Assembly: GCF_001618885.1 (NCBI RefSeq)
Contig: NZ_CP015114.1
Location: 1,240,001 to 1,304,000, forward strand
DNA: 64,000 nt
From: Staphylococcus condimenti
GTDB lineage: Bacteria; Bacillota; Bacilli; Staphylococcales; Staphylococcaceae
Direction: 5' to 3'
The notes under the pieces are model-generated. The model worked only from the letters and a program-made list of their open reading frames with translations. It did not search any database and was not told the origin of the DNA. Position 1 is the first letter of the stretch, and each line of letters opens with the position of its first letter. The translations under genes were made by a program, and so were the position numbers. Positions 14,576-23,791 of the stretch are shown here, one piece after another.

Positions 14576-16615
14576 TTATGTTAAGCGATCTACTAAGATC
14601 ATTTCATCATAATTAATCGCTTTTCTTACTTTAAGTGCTGTTTTTTCACTTACTTCCCCTTCATCTACCAATTCATTTAATATATGGCGTTGTTCACGTA
14701 ATGCATTCAGCTTGATTTTCGACATTGATTCATGATTTTTAGTATTAAAGAAATTAGATGGTGTCAGATTATCGGTACGTAATAAATAACTGTCTGCAAT
14801 TGTACTGATTTCTAACTGATTATCTGAATTTGCTTCTTTAGATAATCGTTTAACTACATTGTAGTGCACGATACGCATTATCTTTGAAATTTCTTTCAAG
14901 TTTTCTTTAATATCCAATGAAGATGATGCATTAGTTTGAATACGCACACGACGTCTTAAATAACTTGTTTTAACTCTAATCCAAATACGTCTTAATAATG
15001 AAGCTTGACGATAAACTTGTGTACGTTCTGCATAACGCATATAGTTATCAAAATCACTTTGAGAGATTCGTCCTTCTTTTGCTAAATCATCCAATGTTTT
15101 TGTTTCTGTATCAAAAGCAATACCTTGCAGACGTTCCAATTCTTTTGAATCTTCATCGTCATCATCTAATACTTTCAAGAAAGCAATACGGTCGTGATAA
15201 TCTTTAATCACATTCCCATATTTAAAAGAAGTTTCTGGTGTTGCATTTTTTCTTAAGTAGTCGACTACTTGCTCTAATATATAAACGCGTGTCTGCTTGA
15301 ATGACATACCTTCTAGTTTCGCCTTTTTCATTGCAGGTGTTACAAGCGGTAAAAATACTTGTGCAATAACCAAACTTAATATAACCATTCCTGAAGAAAT
15401 GAATAGTAAATCATTTCGATAAATAAACGACTCATTTTCACCTAATACGAATGGTAATGTTAACGCGATAGCAAGAGAAATTGTACCGTGCACACCACAT
15501 AATGTCATGATTAGAGCATACATGCTGCGTTTCGGTTTTTCAGAAGGTTTTTGAGGCCCTCCTTCATTCATTGCTCTTTCGAAAGGACTGACTGGAAGGT
15601 AAAAATAAGGATAAAGTACATAAACCCATACGAAGCGGAATACATATACAGCGAGTGCTATAACACCTGTTGTTGTAAGTAAGAACACAAGATTTTGCGG
15701 TTCTGTTTTAAGTATATTCACAACAACTTCCGGAACCATATAACCTAAAATAACAAATACAAAACCGTTTAATGCATAACTCAATACGTTCCATGTTTGT
15801 GTATAACTCAACTGTAATTGTGTACTGACATGTGTAATACGATCTCTTTCAAATCCATGTACAAGACCTGCTACAACAGCCGCAATAATTCCTGAAGCAT
15901 GGAATACTTCCGCAATCAGATATGTGACAAATGGCGTCAGTAATTGAATGAAAATAAACATATTATTACTTTCTACGCCACGTCTAGAAAGTGTTACGCG
16001 CAATCGTACGAGTGCAATACCGATAATCATACCGACAATCAAACCACCAATAGCTGCGACTAAAAATTCACCAACAGCATGGGTGATAGAAAAAGTACCT
16101 GTAATCAATGCGGTTACAGCAATTTTGAAAGAAATGATACCCGCTGCATCATTTAATAAAGACTCCCCTTCCAAAATTGTCATGGCACCTTTCGGTAATA
16201 TTTTACCTTTTGTAATGGCAGAAACTGCTACAGCATCTGTCGGACAAAGAATTGCTGCTAAAGCAAAACCTGCGGGCATAGGCAGATTAGGCCATACCCA
16301 GTGGATAAAGAATCCCACACCAACAACAGTTGTAAATACTAAACCTAATGCCATCAACATGACGGGTTTTATATACCGTCGCAAACTGACACGGGAAACT
16401 TGAACACCTTCTACAAATAGTAATGGTGCGATTAAGGCAACCATAAATACTTCTGTATCAAAGTCAAAACTGACTGGGATAGGTGTTAAGAACAACAAAG
16501 CCCCTAAAACAATTTGGATAAATGCTAAAGGTACTTTAGGGAGAAATAGTGAATGAATTAAGGAACTTACAATTATTGCTGCTAAAAATATCAGCAAACC
16601 TTCAACTATCTCCAA
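14576..16615 (-). CDS. CPA1-family Na+/H+ antiporter
   Basis: A 679-residue cation/proton antiporter of the NhaP/SLC9 group. A membrane domain of about 12 segments occupies residues 1-430 and contains the ion-site region CPTDAVAVSAITKG and EGESLLNDAAGI, with the paired Asn-Asp typical of electroneutral exchangers. A long soluble, charged C-terminal tail from about 445 to 679 is likely cytoplasmic and regulatory. TTG at 16615 is chosen because GAGGTGA lies seven bases upstream; the earlier TTG at 16639 has no such site. It stands alone. It probably exports Na+ or K+ in exchange for protons at alkaline pH. Confidence 0.88.
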   Translation of the reverse strand: MEIVEGLLIFLAAIIVSSLIHSLFLPKVPLAFIQIVLGALLFLTPIPVSFDFDTEVFMVALIAPLLFVEGVQVSRVSLRRYIKPVMLMALGLVFTTVVGVGFFIHWVWPNLPMPAGFALAAILCPTDAVAVSAITKGKILPKGAMTILEGESLLNDAAGIISFKIAVTALITGTFSITHAVGEFLVAAIGGLIVGMIIGIALVRLRVTLSRRGVESNNMFIFIQLLTPFVTYLIAEVFHASGIIAAVVAGLVHGFERDRITHVSTQLQLSYTQTWNVLSYALNGFVFVILGYMVPEVVVNILKTEPQNLVFLLTTTGVIALAVYVFRFVWVYVLYPYFYLPVSPFERAMNEGGPQKPSEKPKRSMYALIMTLCGVHGTISLAIALTLPFVLGENESFIYRNDLLFISSGMVILSLVIAQVFLPLVTPAMKKAKLEGMSFKQTRVYILEQVVDYLRKNATPETSFKYGNVIKDYHDRIAFLKVLDDDDEDSKELERLQGIAFDTETKTLDDLAKEGRISQSDFDNYMRYAERTQVYRQASLLRRIWIRVKTSYLRRRVRIQTNASSSLDIKENLKEISKIMRIVHYNVVKRLSKEANSDNQLEISTIADSYLLRTDNLTPSNFFNTKNHESMSKIKLNALREQRHILNELVDEGEVSEKTALKVRKAINYDEMILVDRLT

Positions 16616-16945
16616 ATCGTCACCTCTTTCTATGTTCAATCATATGAAGTGGATGATAAAAGCTGGTTCATTCAGTTTTTATCGTCTAGTTATAATAATA
16701 CAATATTTAATTGCACAAAATCTATTTATATAACTTCAGCCACACTACATTTATACAAAGCAAATAATGAAAATTAATGCTCCCTTGTTATTTCTGAGGC
16801 TATATAAATAGAATCATGATAATACTGTTTTACCCGTTCTCTCCTTTCTTTATTACAGCACCAAAAAAATTTTATCTTTTTTTAAAAAAGATGTGCTTTT
16901 TTTGAACGAGAAACGATATATAGAGTGAGAAAGGAGGTCAGACAA
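16616..16945. other. Intergenic region upstream of the DUF1659 gene
   Basis: About 330 bases of A/T-rich sequence between divergent genes. An AAAAAAGATGTGCTTTTTT imperfect hairpin near 16885-16905 precedes the downstream ribosome-binding site. I see no gene and no promoter I would defend. Confidence 0.4.
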
Positions 16946-17149
16946 ATGAAAAAAATTAAAGATGTCGCTATCACTTTGATTCACGAAGAACTTGGTGAAA
17001 ACAGCAAAGTTGTACAAAAACGTCGTAAATTCTCTCGTTTGAACCCAGAGATCACTTCAAAAGAATTATTAACTTTTAAAAATGTGATTGAAAAATTAAC
17101 TGGAGAAACGTACATCAATGTTGAAGTCACTACAGTAGAAACTTTATAA
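16946..17149 (+). CDS. DUF1659-family protein
   Basis: A 67-residue small protein matching the DUF1659 pattern (a basic N-terminus, a middle KRRKFSRLNPEITSKELLTF and a final beta-rich stretch). Families DUF1659 and DUF2922 are commonly encoded side by side in Firmicutes, as here, and their function is unknown. The ATG at 16946 has a perfect AAAGGAGGT upstream; the codon at 16925 does not. The DUF2922 gene follows after 14 bases with its own AAAGGAGG, so both are well translated from one transcript. Confidence 0.8.
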   Translation: MKKIKDVAITLIHEELGENSKVVQKRRKFSRLNPEITSKELLTFKNVIEKLTGETYINVEVTTVETL

Positions 17150-17163
17150 AAGGAGGAAACATA

Positions 17164-17376
17164 ATGTCTAAAACTTTAGAACTGATTTTTCTTAACGCAG
17201 CTAACAAACCTGTAAAATTACAAATTCCAGATTTAACGCAAGATGTCAGTGAGGAAAGCGCACGTAATGCTATGAATACTTTACTGGAAACGAATGTACT
17301 TAATCCTACAACTGGTAAACCCGTAGCAGTCAAAAGTGCACAAATCATTGAAAAAGAAACACATATTATCTTCTAA
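17164..17376 (+). CDS. DUF2922-family protein
   Basis: A 70-residue small protein with the DUF2922 pattern: an LELIFLNAANKPVKLQIPDL N-terminal strand pair and a C-terminal region ending in a short hydrophobic strand. It is the second gene of the DUF1659-DUF2922 pair and is followed within ten bases by a strong terminator. Its biochemical role is unknown. Confidence 0.8.
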   Translation: MSKTLELIFLNAANKPVKLQIPDLTQDVSEESARNAMNTLLETNVLNPTTGKPVAVKSAQIIEKETHIIF

Positions 17377-17383
17377 AACAAAT

Positions 17384-17424
17384 TGCCGAGTATACTCATT
17401 ATTTGAGTATGCTCGGCTTTTTAT
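17384..17424 (+). terminator. Two-way terminator
   Basis: A 14-bp near-perfect stem (17384-17397/17404-17417) followed by TTTTTATTC. It lies between two convergent genes. Confidence 0.75.
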
Positions 17425-17651
17425 TCTACTTGTCTAGGTTTGACTATATCCCCGAAAAAAATACGTTTATCGCCCAGTTTTTTACAAATAGCGTAATCAT
17501 CATACACATCAATAACCTGTGCTAGATTTTTGTAAGCAAGTTTAGGATTGAGTACTTCAATAAATTGTTGATCTTGAATTTGCGCATTCTGCCCAGCATC
17601 AATAAAGAAAGTTTCTTCATCAAGTACACGAATAATCGAAATATCATGCAT
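17421..17651 (-). CDS. Conserved small protein, unknown function
   Basis: A 76-residue acidic soluble protein beginning MHDISIIRVLDEETFFIDAG. It has alternating beta-like and charged stretches and no membrane segment or signal. I do not recognise a named family. The ATG at 17651 has AGAGAGG upstream; a codon at 17678 would add ten basic residues without a ribosome-binding site. It is a single-gene unit opposite the DUF1659/DUF2922 pair. Confidence 0.6.
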   Translation of the reverse strand: MHDISIIRVLDEETFFIDAGQNAQIQDQQFIEVLNPKLAYKNLAQVIDVYDDYAICKKLGDKRIFFGDIVKPRQVE

Positions 17652-17895
17652 ATTAAATCCTCTCTTTCTTACTTTCATTAAGTTTTTTCACTCAACTCTT
17701 ATTTTACCAAATTATATATAGATATATTGAAAAAATCTACATTTTTTACAATTATCAAATAAAAAGTGTCTTAAAAAACAAAAAATTAAAAAAACATTTA
17801 TGTCATTGTTGATATATGTCATCTAATTATTGTTTACCTTTCATCAGTATGATAAAGTTATGTAACTGATTGAAAAATAATAAAGGAGGTATTCA

Positions 17896-18828
17896 ATGGC
17901 ACTATTATTACTTTTAGGATTAATAGCAGGCACAATGGTTCCGATTCAGACTTCAATCAACTCCCGTTTGATTGAATATACTCGTTCATCATTTTATGCT
18001 TCTACTATTTCTTTTGCTGTCGGTTCACTCTTCTTAGTACTTGTGAACTTGATTGTTAATCCAGGTGTATTTAATGTCAATTATTATCATTTTGATTTTA
18101 ACTACACTTGGATTACAGGCGGTATTTTAGGCGTTATTTTCTTAACAGGAAACTTAATTTTATTCCCAAGACTAGGAGCATCACTAACTGTTATTATCAC
18201 AATTGCCGGACAAATCGTAATGGGAGTCCTTATTGATACTTTTGGTTGGTTCGGCGCTAATACAGAACCCTTCACGTTCTTGAAGCTTTGCGGCGTTTTA
18301 CTTCTCTTCTTTGGTATTTTTATTATGAATTATACTAAGCAAAAAGCAGCGACTGAAACACAAAGTAACCCCTTATCATTAGTATTATGGTTAGCCATCG
18401 GTTTCTCATTCGGATTTGCGCCTCCTATCCAAACAGCAATTAACAGTCAATTAGGACAAACTGTACAAAGTCCATTCCTTGCTTCTTTCATTTCATTCTT
18501 TGTTGGTACAATCACATTATTCATTATCACATTAATTATGAATCGCTCACTGAGAATGCGTGCACATTCACCTGAAAGCGGTAAAATTAAATGGTTCTAC
18601 TTTATTGGTGGAATTTTAGGAGTTGTATTTGTGACAGCTAATATTATTTTAATGCCGCATCTAGGTGCTGCTTTAACAACAATTATCGCGATGCTTGGGC
18701 AAATGATGATGGGTGTCTTAATTGATCACTTTGCTTTACTTGGAGCACCGCGCAATCGCATTTCAGTGCGTAAATGCGTTGGTATCATATGTATCATTAT
18801 TGGAATTGTTATCCTAAGATTATTCTAG
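17896..18828 (+). CDS. DMT-superfamily transporter, YdcZ type
   Basis: A 310-residue membrane protein with ten hydrophobic segments arranged as two homologous halves. Each half starts with a PIQTSINSRL or PIQTAINSQLG motif (about 17-26 and 176-186) and carries ITGGILGVIFLTGN or IGGILGVVFVTAN later. This internal duplication is the mark of the YdcZ (DUF606) group. The substrate is unknown. ATG has GGAGG upstream. A short hairpin with a T-run at 18828-18850 probably ends transcription. Confidence 0.8.
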   Translation: MALLLLLGLIAGTMVPIQTSINSRLIEYTRSSFYASTISFAVGSLFLVLVNLIVNPGVFNVNYYHFDFNYTWITGGILGVIFLTGNLILFPRLGASLTVIITIAGQIVMGVLIDTFGWFGANTEPFTFLKLCGVLLLFFGIFIMNYTKQKAATETQSNPLSLVLWLAIGFSFGFAPPIQTAINSQLGQTVQSPFLASFISFFVGTITLFIITLIMNRSLRMRAHSPESGKIKWFYFIGGILGVVFVTANIILMPHLGAALTTIIAMLGQMMMGVLIDHFALLGAPRNRISVRKCVGIICIIIGIVILRLF

Positions 18829-18938
18829 GATCCAATTCCTATTTTTTTATCGAAAATAGAGGTAAATTTATATGTTGCACAAATCATAACATCACTGTAT
18901 AATAATATTAAAATAAAATATTATGAGGTGATTTATCT

Positions 18939-19856
18939 TTGAAAAACTCTCTCCGGTTGATAGTGCTAATATCTATCCTCTTATTAACACTTATCACCGT
19001 CGGAATCTATGCCGTCTTCCGACATCAATATCTCCAGGCACAAAAGCATCCTAAGACATACACTGTCACATATAACCAACCTCTCACTTTTATCGGGGAA
19101 CAACAAGCACAATATACACAAACGCTTATATACCACCCTGAAAATGGTAAAATTCATGACTGGTTTATTCAGTCAGGTAAAGTTGTAAAAAGGAATACCC
19201 CTGTTTTGGAATATTATAATTTTAAAGCAGAACAGAAATTGACAGCTCTGCGCAAGCAACTTATTGTCCTTGATCAAAAATCTGATCAATCGTCTCTTCG
19301 TACTTTTTTAGAAAAGCAGTTTTATCTCACCCAAACAAAACTCAGAATACAAGAAAACAGTATATTCGAAGGCACGTTGCATATTGTTGAGCCTTATCCC
19401 TCACTAAATAATGAAGTTTTCGCTAAAATTTACAGCCATAAGAGAATTATTCAATGTACCATTGATGAAAAAATACGTCATCAACTAAAAAACAATCAAG
19501 AAGTCGATATACAACCTCATTTTGGCAAATCATTTAAAGGAAAAATTATTAAAATTGATACCTTTCCTGCAATGTCTTCAACCAAATCAGACACTTCAGC
19601 TAAATACAAAGTTGCAATTTCTACTGATGCAACTTATCCACTAGGCACACATTTTAAAATTTCCATTCCCACCCGCCTGATTTCTTTACCAAAAGATGTT
19701 CTGTATGATAAAAATTCGGTTATAATAAAAAAAGATAAGAAAATGGTTAAAAGAATTATTAAATATCGGGTAAAATCGGGTATGGTTATTATTAGTGAGG
19801 GATTAATACCGGGCGAAAAGGTTATTGCCCAATCAAAAAACTTCACGTTTAACTAA
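18939..19856 (+). CDS. HlyD/MFP-like membrane-anchored adaptor
   Basis: A 305-residue protein with one N-terminal membrane anchor (about 7-29) and a large extracellular part. It contains a lipoyl/barrel-sandwich-like segment (IHDWFIQSGKVVKRNTPVLEY near 71-91), a short helical stretch around 98-140 and a returning beta-barrel region. This is the layout of membrane-fusion adaptors of ABC or RND exporters. No transporter subunit is next to it, so the partner must be elsewhere or the protein acts alone. TTG start with GAGGTG upstream. It is followed by 330 bases leading to sarA. Confidence 0.65.
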   Translation: MKNSLRLIVLISILLLTLITVGIYAVFRHQYLQAQKHPKTYTVTYNQPLTFIGEQQAQYTQTLIYHPENGKIHDWFIQSGKVVKRNTPVLEYYNFKAEQKLTALRKQLIVLDQKSDQSSLRTFLEKQFYLTQTKLRIQENSIFEGTLHIVEPYPSLNNEVFAKIYSHKRIIQCTIDEKIRHQLKNNQEVDIQPHFGKSFKGKIIKIDTFPAMSSTKSDTSAKYKVAISTDATYPLGTHFKISIPTRLISLPKDVLYDKNSVIIKKDKKMVKRIIKYRVKSGMVIISEGLIPGEKVIAQSKNFTFN

Positions 19857-20187
19857 TGATTTTATATAATTATCCTATGTAATTACGTTTACAAGCAAAA
19901 ATCAGAATCTAATTATTTAATTTCTCATAATTCAAATGATGTTCAATAAGTTAAGTGCTTAAAATGGTAACTTTTTAAAAGTACATCTTTACGAAAAAAC
20001 TATACTTTTATAATGTTTTTTTGTTTACATTTCATTTTTATTTAGTTATAATTAAATAAATAATAGAGACTTGAATATTTTAATATGCCTTTCGAGCCTC
20101 ATATTATGTATATTAGTGTTAATAAATGCTTGCTTGTGAGCGTTATTAATAAATATAGGGAACTGTTATAATAAGGGAGGATTACGC
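19857..20187 (+). promoter_or_regulatory. sarA upstream regulatory region
   Basis: A 331-base A/T-rich gap. TATAAT boxes occur at 20019-20024 and 20047-20052 and again near the ribosome-binding site, but none has a good -35 at proper spacing. An imperfect hairpin (about 20119-20153) lies in the expected leader. In S. aureus sarA has three promoters; I cannot assign them here, and no GTTTAA/GGGTAT sigma-B pair is visible. Confidence 0.4.
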
Positions 20188-20562
20188 ATGGCCGTTTCTA
20201 AAATTAAAAATTCATCTGACTTACTAGCTATGGTAACTTATGCAGATAAAATGAAAAGTATCATCAAGAAAGAATTCTCAATCAGCTTTGAAGAGTTTGC
20301 TGTTTTAACTTTCATCAGCCAATCTGATGATAGCGAATACTATCTTAAAGATATTATCAACCACTTAAACTACAAACAACCACAAGTTGTTAAAGCAGTA
20401 AAAAATCTTTCTCAAGAAGATTACTTCGATAAAAAACGTAACGAACAAGATGAAAGAACAGTTTTAATTTTAGTTAATAGTAAACAACGCGATAAAATTA
20501 ATGAGTTGTTAAACAGAATTAACGAACGCATTGTAAAAGCTAACAAAGAAGTTAAAATCTAA
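20188..20562 (+). CDS. sarA: Global regulator SarA
   Basis: A 124-residue winged-helix DNA-binding protein, the same length as S. aureus SarA. The recognition-helix region [23 protein letters not shown] (about 51-73, shown split) and the wing [13 protein letters not shown] are essentially intact, including the Arg/Asp/Arg of the DER wing. It controls virulence, biofilm and metabolic genes as a dimer. The single Cys9 of S. aureus SarA, the site used for phosphorylation and redox sensing, is Ser here, and the protein has no cysteine at all. GGGAGG lies before the ATG. Confidence 0.95.
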   Translation: MAVSKIKNSSDLLAMVTYADKMKSIIKKEFSISFEEFAVLTFISQSDDSEYYLKDIINHLNYKQPQVVKAVKNLSQEDYFDKKRNEQDERTVLILVNSKQRDKINELLNRINERIVKANKEVKI

Positions 20563-20576
20563 TTCTATTTTATGGG

Positions 20577-20608
20577 GACTTTCAACTATTGATTGAAAGT
20601 CTTTTTTA
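20577..20608 (+). terminator. sarA terminator
   Basis: GACTTTCAA (20577-20585) pairs with TTGAAAGTC (20593-20601), followed by TTTTTT. Confidence 0.8.
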
Positions 20609-20612
20609 TATA

Positions 20613-20662
20613 CAAACGAGGTCGAAATCAACTAAAACCAGTTGAATTTCGACCTCGTTTTA
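20613..20662 (-). terminator. Two-way terminator between sarA and the next gene
   Basis: A long, nearly perfect stem (20614-20632/20641-20660) with A- and T-flanks. It closes the minus-strand membrane-protein gene. Confidence 0.75.
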
Positions 20663-21373
20663 TTTATCCCTTGTGGATAGTCTAATAGAATAATAAATAA
20701 TTACAGCTAAAATCAATACCCAAATAATTACTGTACCTATTTGTGCTGCATTAGGATTTACAATAACTGCATCAATCGTTTTTTGTGTTAATAATAAACC
20801 TATACCTGTAAACTCTAACCGTTTAAAATATAATCCAGCAATACTAATGATTATTCCTGCAAAAAATACAAATATATGAGCATACTTTGTAACAACAAAT
20901 ACACCTAAATCAATATTGAACGCATGTAATCCCACTAATATTGCAGCGATGATAATAATCATCCATCCTAATAATACTTCGATGCGATTACTATAGAGAT
21001 AATTTTTCTTCACAATTCTGAAGTAAATCATCACAGTTGCGGGCAATACAAGCAGACAATAAATAATTGATAATCCTGTTGCTGCTTGAAATGGAACAAA
21101 CTGCTTATCATACAAATACGAAATCAAAAGAAAGTTTACGATAAAAAACAAAATCGGATTGAGTTGAAGACCGAATAAGTTACGTTGTATTGTCAAAATT
21201 ATTTCAGCTGGCGATTTACGACGATATTCAATATAATCCTCATCTTTTGCTTCTGATTTATGCAGATCTTCTCTTAAATTTTCTTTAATATCATCAATCA
21301 TATTAGGAGATAGGCCTTTATAATTAAAATAATCACCTATATTTTCCAATAAAATTTTATCATTCGGTCGCAT
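20660..21373 (-). CDS. Conserved membrane protein, unknown function
   Basis: A 237-residue protein with a charged, soluble N-terminal part of about 70 residues (two amphipathic helices containing LSPNMIDDIKENLREDL) followed by six hydrophobic segments. The N-terminal part resembles the DUF1700/DUF1129-like short helical domains found on Gram-positive membrane proteins, but I cannot assign a family firmly. AAAGGAGATG precedes the ATG. It ends against the two-way terminator shared with sarA. No function is proposed. Confidence 0.6.
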   Translation of the reverse strand: MRPNDKILLENIGDYFNYKGLSPNMIDDIKENLREDLHKSEAKDEDYIEYRRKSPAEIILTIQRNLFGLQLNPILFFIVNFLLISYLYDKQFVPFQAATGLSIIYCLLVLPATVMIYFRIVKKNYLYSNRIEVLLGWMIIIIAAILVGLHAFNIDLGVFVVTKYAHIFVFFAGIIISIAGLYFKRLEFTGIGLLLTQKTIDAVIVNPNAAQIGTVIIWVLILAVIIYYSIRLSTRDK

Positions 21374-21446
21374 AAAGCATCTCCTTTTAGTTTGCTATCT
21401 CTATCAATTTATCATTTCACAGATATTTTTTCTACTTTAGAAATTA

Positions 21447-21487
21447 AAAAGAGTTGCTGATTTCTATTTAATCAGCAACTCTTACTA
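21447..21487 (-). terminator. Terminator of the secreted-protein gene
   Basis: A 14-bp stem (21449-21462/21470-21483) followed on the minus strand by TTTTTAATTT. Confidence 0.75.
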
Positions 21488-21494
21488 TTATTTA

Positions 21495-22001
21495 TTATTT
21501 TTCGATATCAATGCGATAAAGTTTTAAGTTTCTATCTTTTGGAGATTCTGTACCAAATTGATATGTTGTTTTTCCATCTTTAATGTAACCGAAATTGCCA
21601 GTTCTATCATCAAAATGATAGCGCCATTTCACAGTATTTCCTAATTGATTACGCACTTCTTTGAATGTAGGACCGTCAGGTTTATTGTATCCCATAGAAA
21701 TACCTGTGATTACACCATTATCTTTTTTACCATTGGCTGTAACAATCATTAAACCTTTAGCCGTTTTGAATTCATAATAGTGTTCAGTCTTATCAGGTTT
21801 GTATGAATATCCAGTCGCTTTTTGTTTTTTTAGAACATCTTGGATATTTTGACCTAATTTTACACCCTCAAGTGATTGATCACCATGATGGATTTGTTGA
21901 ACATTTTGAATGGTATTGCCAGATGCTGCATCTGCTTGGCTGACACCTAAACCAGTGATAACTGTTGCAGAAACGATAGCTGCTGATAATATTTTTTTCA
22001 T
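21495..22001 (-). CDS. Secreted protein, unknown function
   Basis: A 168-residue exported protein. The signal peptide covers about residues 1-26 (KKILSAAIVSATVITGLGVS, then QADA-A cleavage). The mature part is basic and beta-rich, with a repeated pattern of short strands (SLEGVKLGQNIQDVL; YEFKTAKGLMIVTANGK; GNFGYIKDGKTTYQFG). There is no sortase motif or lipobox, so it is released or loosely wall-bound. ATG at 22001 has AAAGGAG at suitable spacing. Similar proteins occur in staphylococci, but I do not know a role. Confidence 0.7.
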   Translation of the reverse strand: MKKILSAAIVSATVITGLGVSQADAASGNTIQNVQQIHHGDQSLEGVKLGQNIQDVLKKQKATGYSYKPDKTEHYYEFKTAKGLMIVTANGKKDNGVITGISMGYNKPDGPTFKEVRNQLGNTVKWRYHFDDRTGNFGYIKDGKTTYQFGTESPKDRNLKLYRIDIEK

Positions 22002-22166
22002 AAGCACTAACTCCTTTGTAATCTATATTTCTGTATCTCGTGCTTTACTTAATTTTACTATACCCTGAAATAGTATTACAGTAATCAGTCTGAAGTTGTA
22101 ACTTTTTGTAATATTTTTCAATTTTGTGTCATTTCATTAATCTTTCGATAATGATTAAAATTAATA

Positions 22167-22994
22167 TTATTTATTTGAATTATGAAGTCTTTTTTGCTCA
22201 TCTTCCATTACTTCCTTAACATTGAAGAAAGCTGTAATCACTTCTAAAAATCCTCTCATTTCTTCAGCCATTGGATATAAACCAGATTGTTTAAAAGTTT
22301 CTAATTGCGCGTCTGGAATTTCATGTAAAAATGTTTCGATATCTTCTGATGTAGAACGCTCGTCATATTTACCTGCTATGATTAATGTCGGCGCTTTAAT
22401 TTCATTTAATTCTAAACCGATATAATCTCTCTTAAATGATTGTTCTACAGCATCTTTTTCATAATCTGTCATAAGCCCGGTTGTATCTGCAACATTTTTC
22501 GAGAATTTTTTTATTTTTTTCAATGAACCATAAGTATGTTTATCTAAAAATTTCTCTTGTTTTTCATCTTCCCAAGTTCTGATTTTATCAGCATATTTTT
22601 TAAATAAACGTTCAGCTGGCAATTCTTTTTGAACCTTTGTCGGATTAACTAATACAAGTGCATCAGTATATTCTGGGTGTTTAACTGCAAAATCTGCCGC
22701 AATAGAACTGCCTAATTCTTGTCCGATAAAAAAAGCATGGCGAATGTATAAAAAATCCATCAATTCTTTAATGTCTGAAGCATAAGTTTCAAAATTAATA
22801 TGCAACGGTTTATCAGAAAATCCGTGCCCACGTAAATCAATTAATACAATTTGGTATGAACTTGATAATTTTTCAGCAATTTGATTAAAGATTGAATAAT
22901 TTTCAAATGCCGAATGTATCATCACAATAGGTTGGCCGCTTCCCATCGTTTCGTAATTAAGCGCCGTATCATCTTTCGTCGTATATAGTTCCAT
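22167..22994 (-). CDS. Alpha/beta-hydrolase fold protein, likely catalytically dead
   Basis: A 275-residue alpha/beta-hydrolase fold protein: IVMIHSAFENYSIF (oxyanion region), LIDLRGHGFSDKP, and a final GKYDERS acid loop. The nucleophile elbow, usually G-H-S-x-G, reads GQELG, with Glu in place of Ser (about residue 93). The motif that normally holds the catalytic His (GHxPxxE) reads GLYPMAEE, with Leu in place of His. Two of three triad residues are therefore missing, which suggests a binding or regulatory role. It overlaps the end of the HAD gene upstream by 26 bases, so the two are cotranscribed. The start could also be GTG at 23006. Confidence 0.8.
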   Translation of the reverse strand: MELYTTKDDTALNYETMGSGQPIVMIHSAFENYSIFNQIAEKLSSSYQIVLIDLRGHGFSDKPLHINFETYASDIKELMDFLYIRHAFFIGQELGSSIAADFAVKHPEYTDALVLVNPTKVQKELPAERLFKKYADKIRTWEDEKQEKFLDKHTYGSLKKIKKFSKNVADTTGLMTDYEKDAVEQSFKRDYIGLELNEIKAPTLIIAGKYDERSTSEDIETFLHEIPDAQLETFKQSGLYPMAEEMRGFLEVITAFFNVKEVMEDEQKRLHNSNK

Positions 22995-23712
22995 TTGCCT
23001 CTTCACTCTCCTCAGGATTAGGTGCTACGTCTGGAAGTATCTCCAATAATTCTTCAAGTGTTGAAATCTCATAATCCACTTCATGTTCTTCAGGTGCTAA
23101 CTCAACTTCTTCATCTTCATGGTTAAACCACACACTTACCATACCCATCGCTCTTGCAGGGGCTACATCATTCAACGCATCATCACCGACATACATCACT
23201 TCTTCAGCTTTGACCCCTAATTGCTCAATGATATCTTCAAAAATTCTAGGGTGCGGTTTTCTATAACCCACCATTTCAGATGTAGACAAAAAGTTGATAT
23301 AAGACAAAATGCCTAAGCTGTCTAAACGATATTGTTTAATATGCGATTTGCCGTTTGCAATGACACCTATCAAGTAACCTCGCTGCACTAAACGCTCTAA
23401 TGTATATTGTGTGTCATGATAAGGGAAAACATAACGATAAAAATGCATCTCAAAATCAGAGAATAAATCTTTCCAAGATAAACGGTCAATATGGAATCGC
23501 TTAATAATCGCTTTATACAATTCAGGTTTATCATGATCTTCATCATCATCTAATTCAATAAACTGCTTTTTAAAATCTTGTGCTTGAATATGTACAAAGT
23601 AGTCATGAAAACGCTCATACTGCTCTTCTATAAATTTATCTCTCGATTTTTTACGATCCAACAATGTACCTTCTAAGTCAAAGACAACTGCTTTAATTCC
23701 TTCTAAACTCAT
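22969..23712 (-). CDS. HAD-superfamily hydrolase
   Basis: A 247-residue HAD-like phosphatase with a helical cap. Motif I is VVFDLEGTLLD (about 8-18; the second acid is Glu rather than Asp, which occurs in some HAD groups), motif II ends at GVIANGK, motif III is the Lys in VGYRKPHPRIF, and motif IV is YVGDDALNDVAPARAMGM. The acidic C-terminal tail is unusual and rich in Glu. ATG at 23712 has AGGAGAG upstream; the frame to 23748 has none. It is the first gene of a two-gene unit with the inactive hydrolase-fold protein. Substrate unknown. Confidence 0.85.
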   Translation of the reverse strand: MSLEGIKAVVFDLEGTLLDRKKSRDKFIEEQYERFHDYFVHIQAQDFKKQFIELDDDEDHDKPELYKAIIKRFHIDRLSWKDLFSDFEMHFYRYVFPYHDTQYTLERLVQRGYLIGVIANGKSHIKQYRLDSLGILSYINFLSTSEMVGYRKPHPRIFEDIIEQLGVKAEEVMYVGDDALNDVAPARAMGMVSVWFNHEDEEVELAPEEHEVDYEISTLEELLEILPDVAPNPEESEEANGTIYDER

Positions 23713-23791
23713 AGCTTCTTCTCTCCTATAAATTGCGTGCATGAGCATGCTTTAATCTTTTATTTTCTCTTTTTAAAAAAGATTAACCCTT

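Noticed and set aside
22969-23712. DLEGT in the HAD protein as a loss of activity
   Set aside because: Acidic replacement at the second Asp occurs in active HAD subgroups, so it is not evidence of inactivation.
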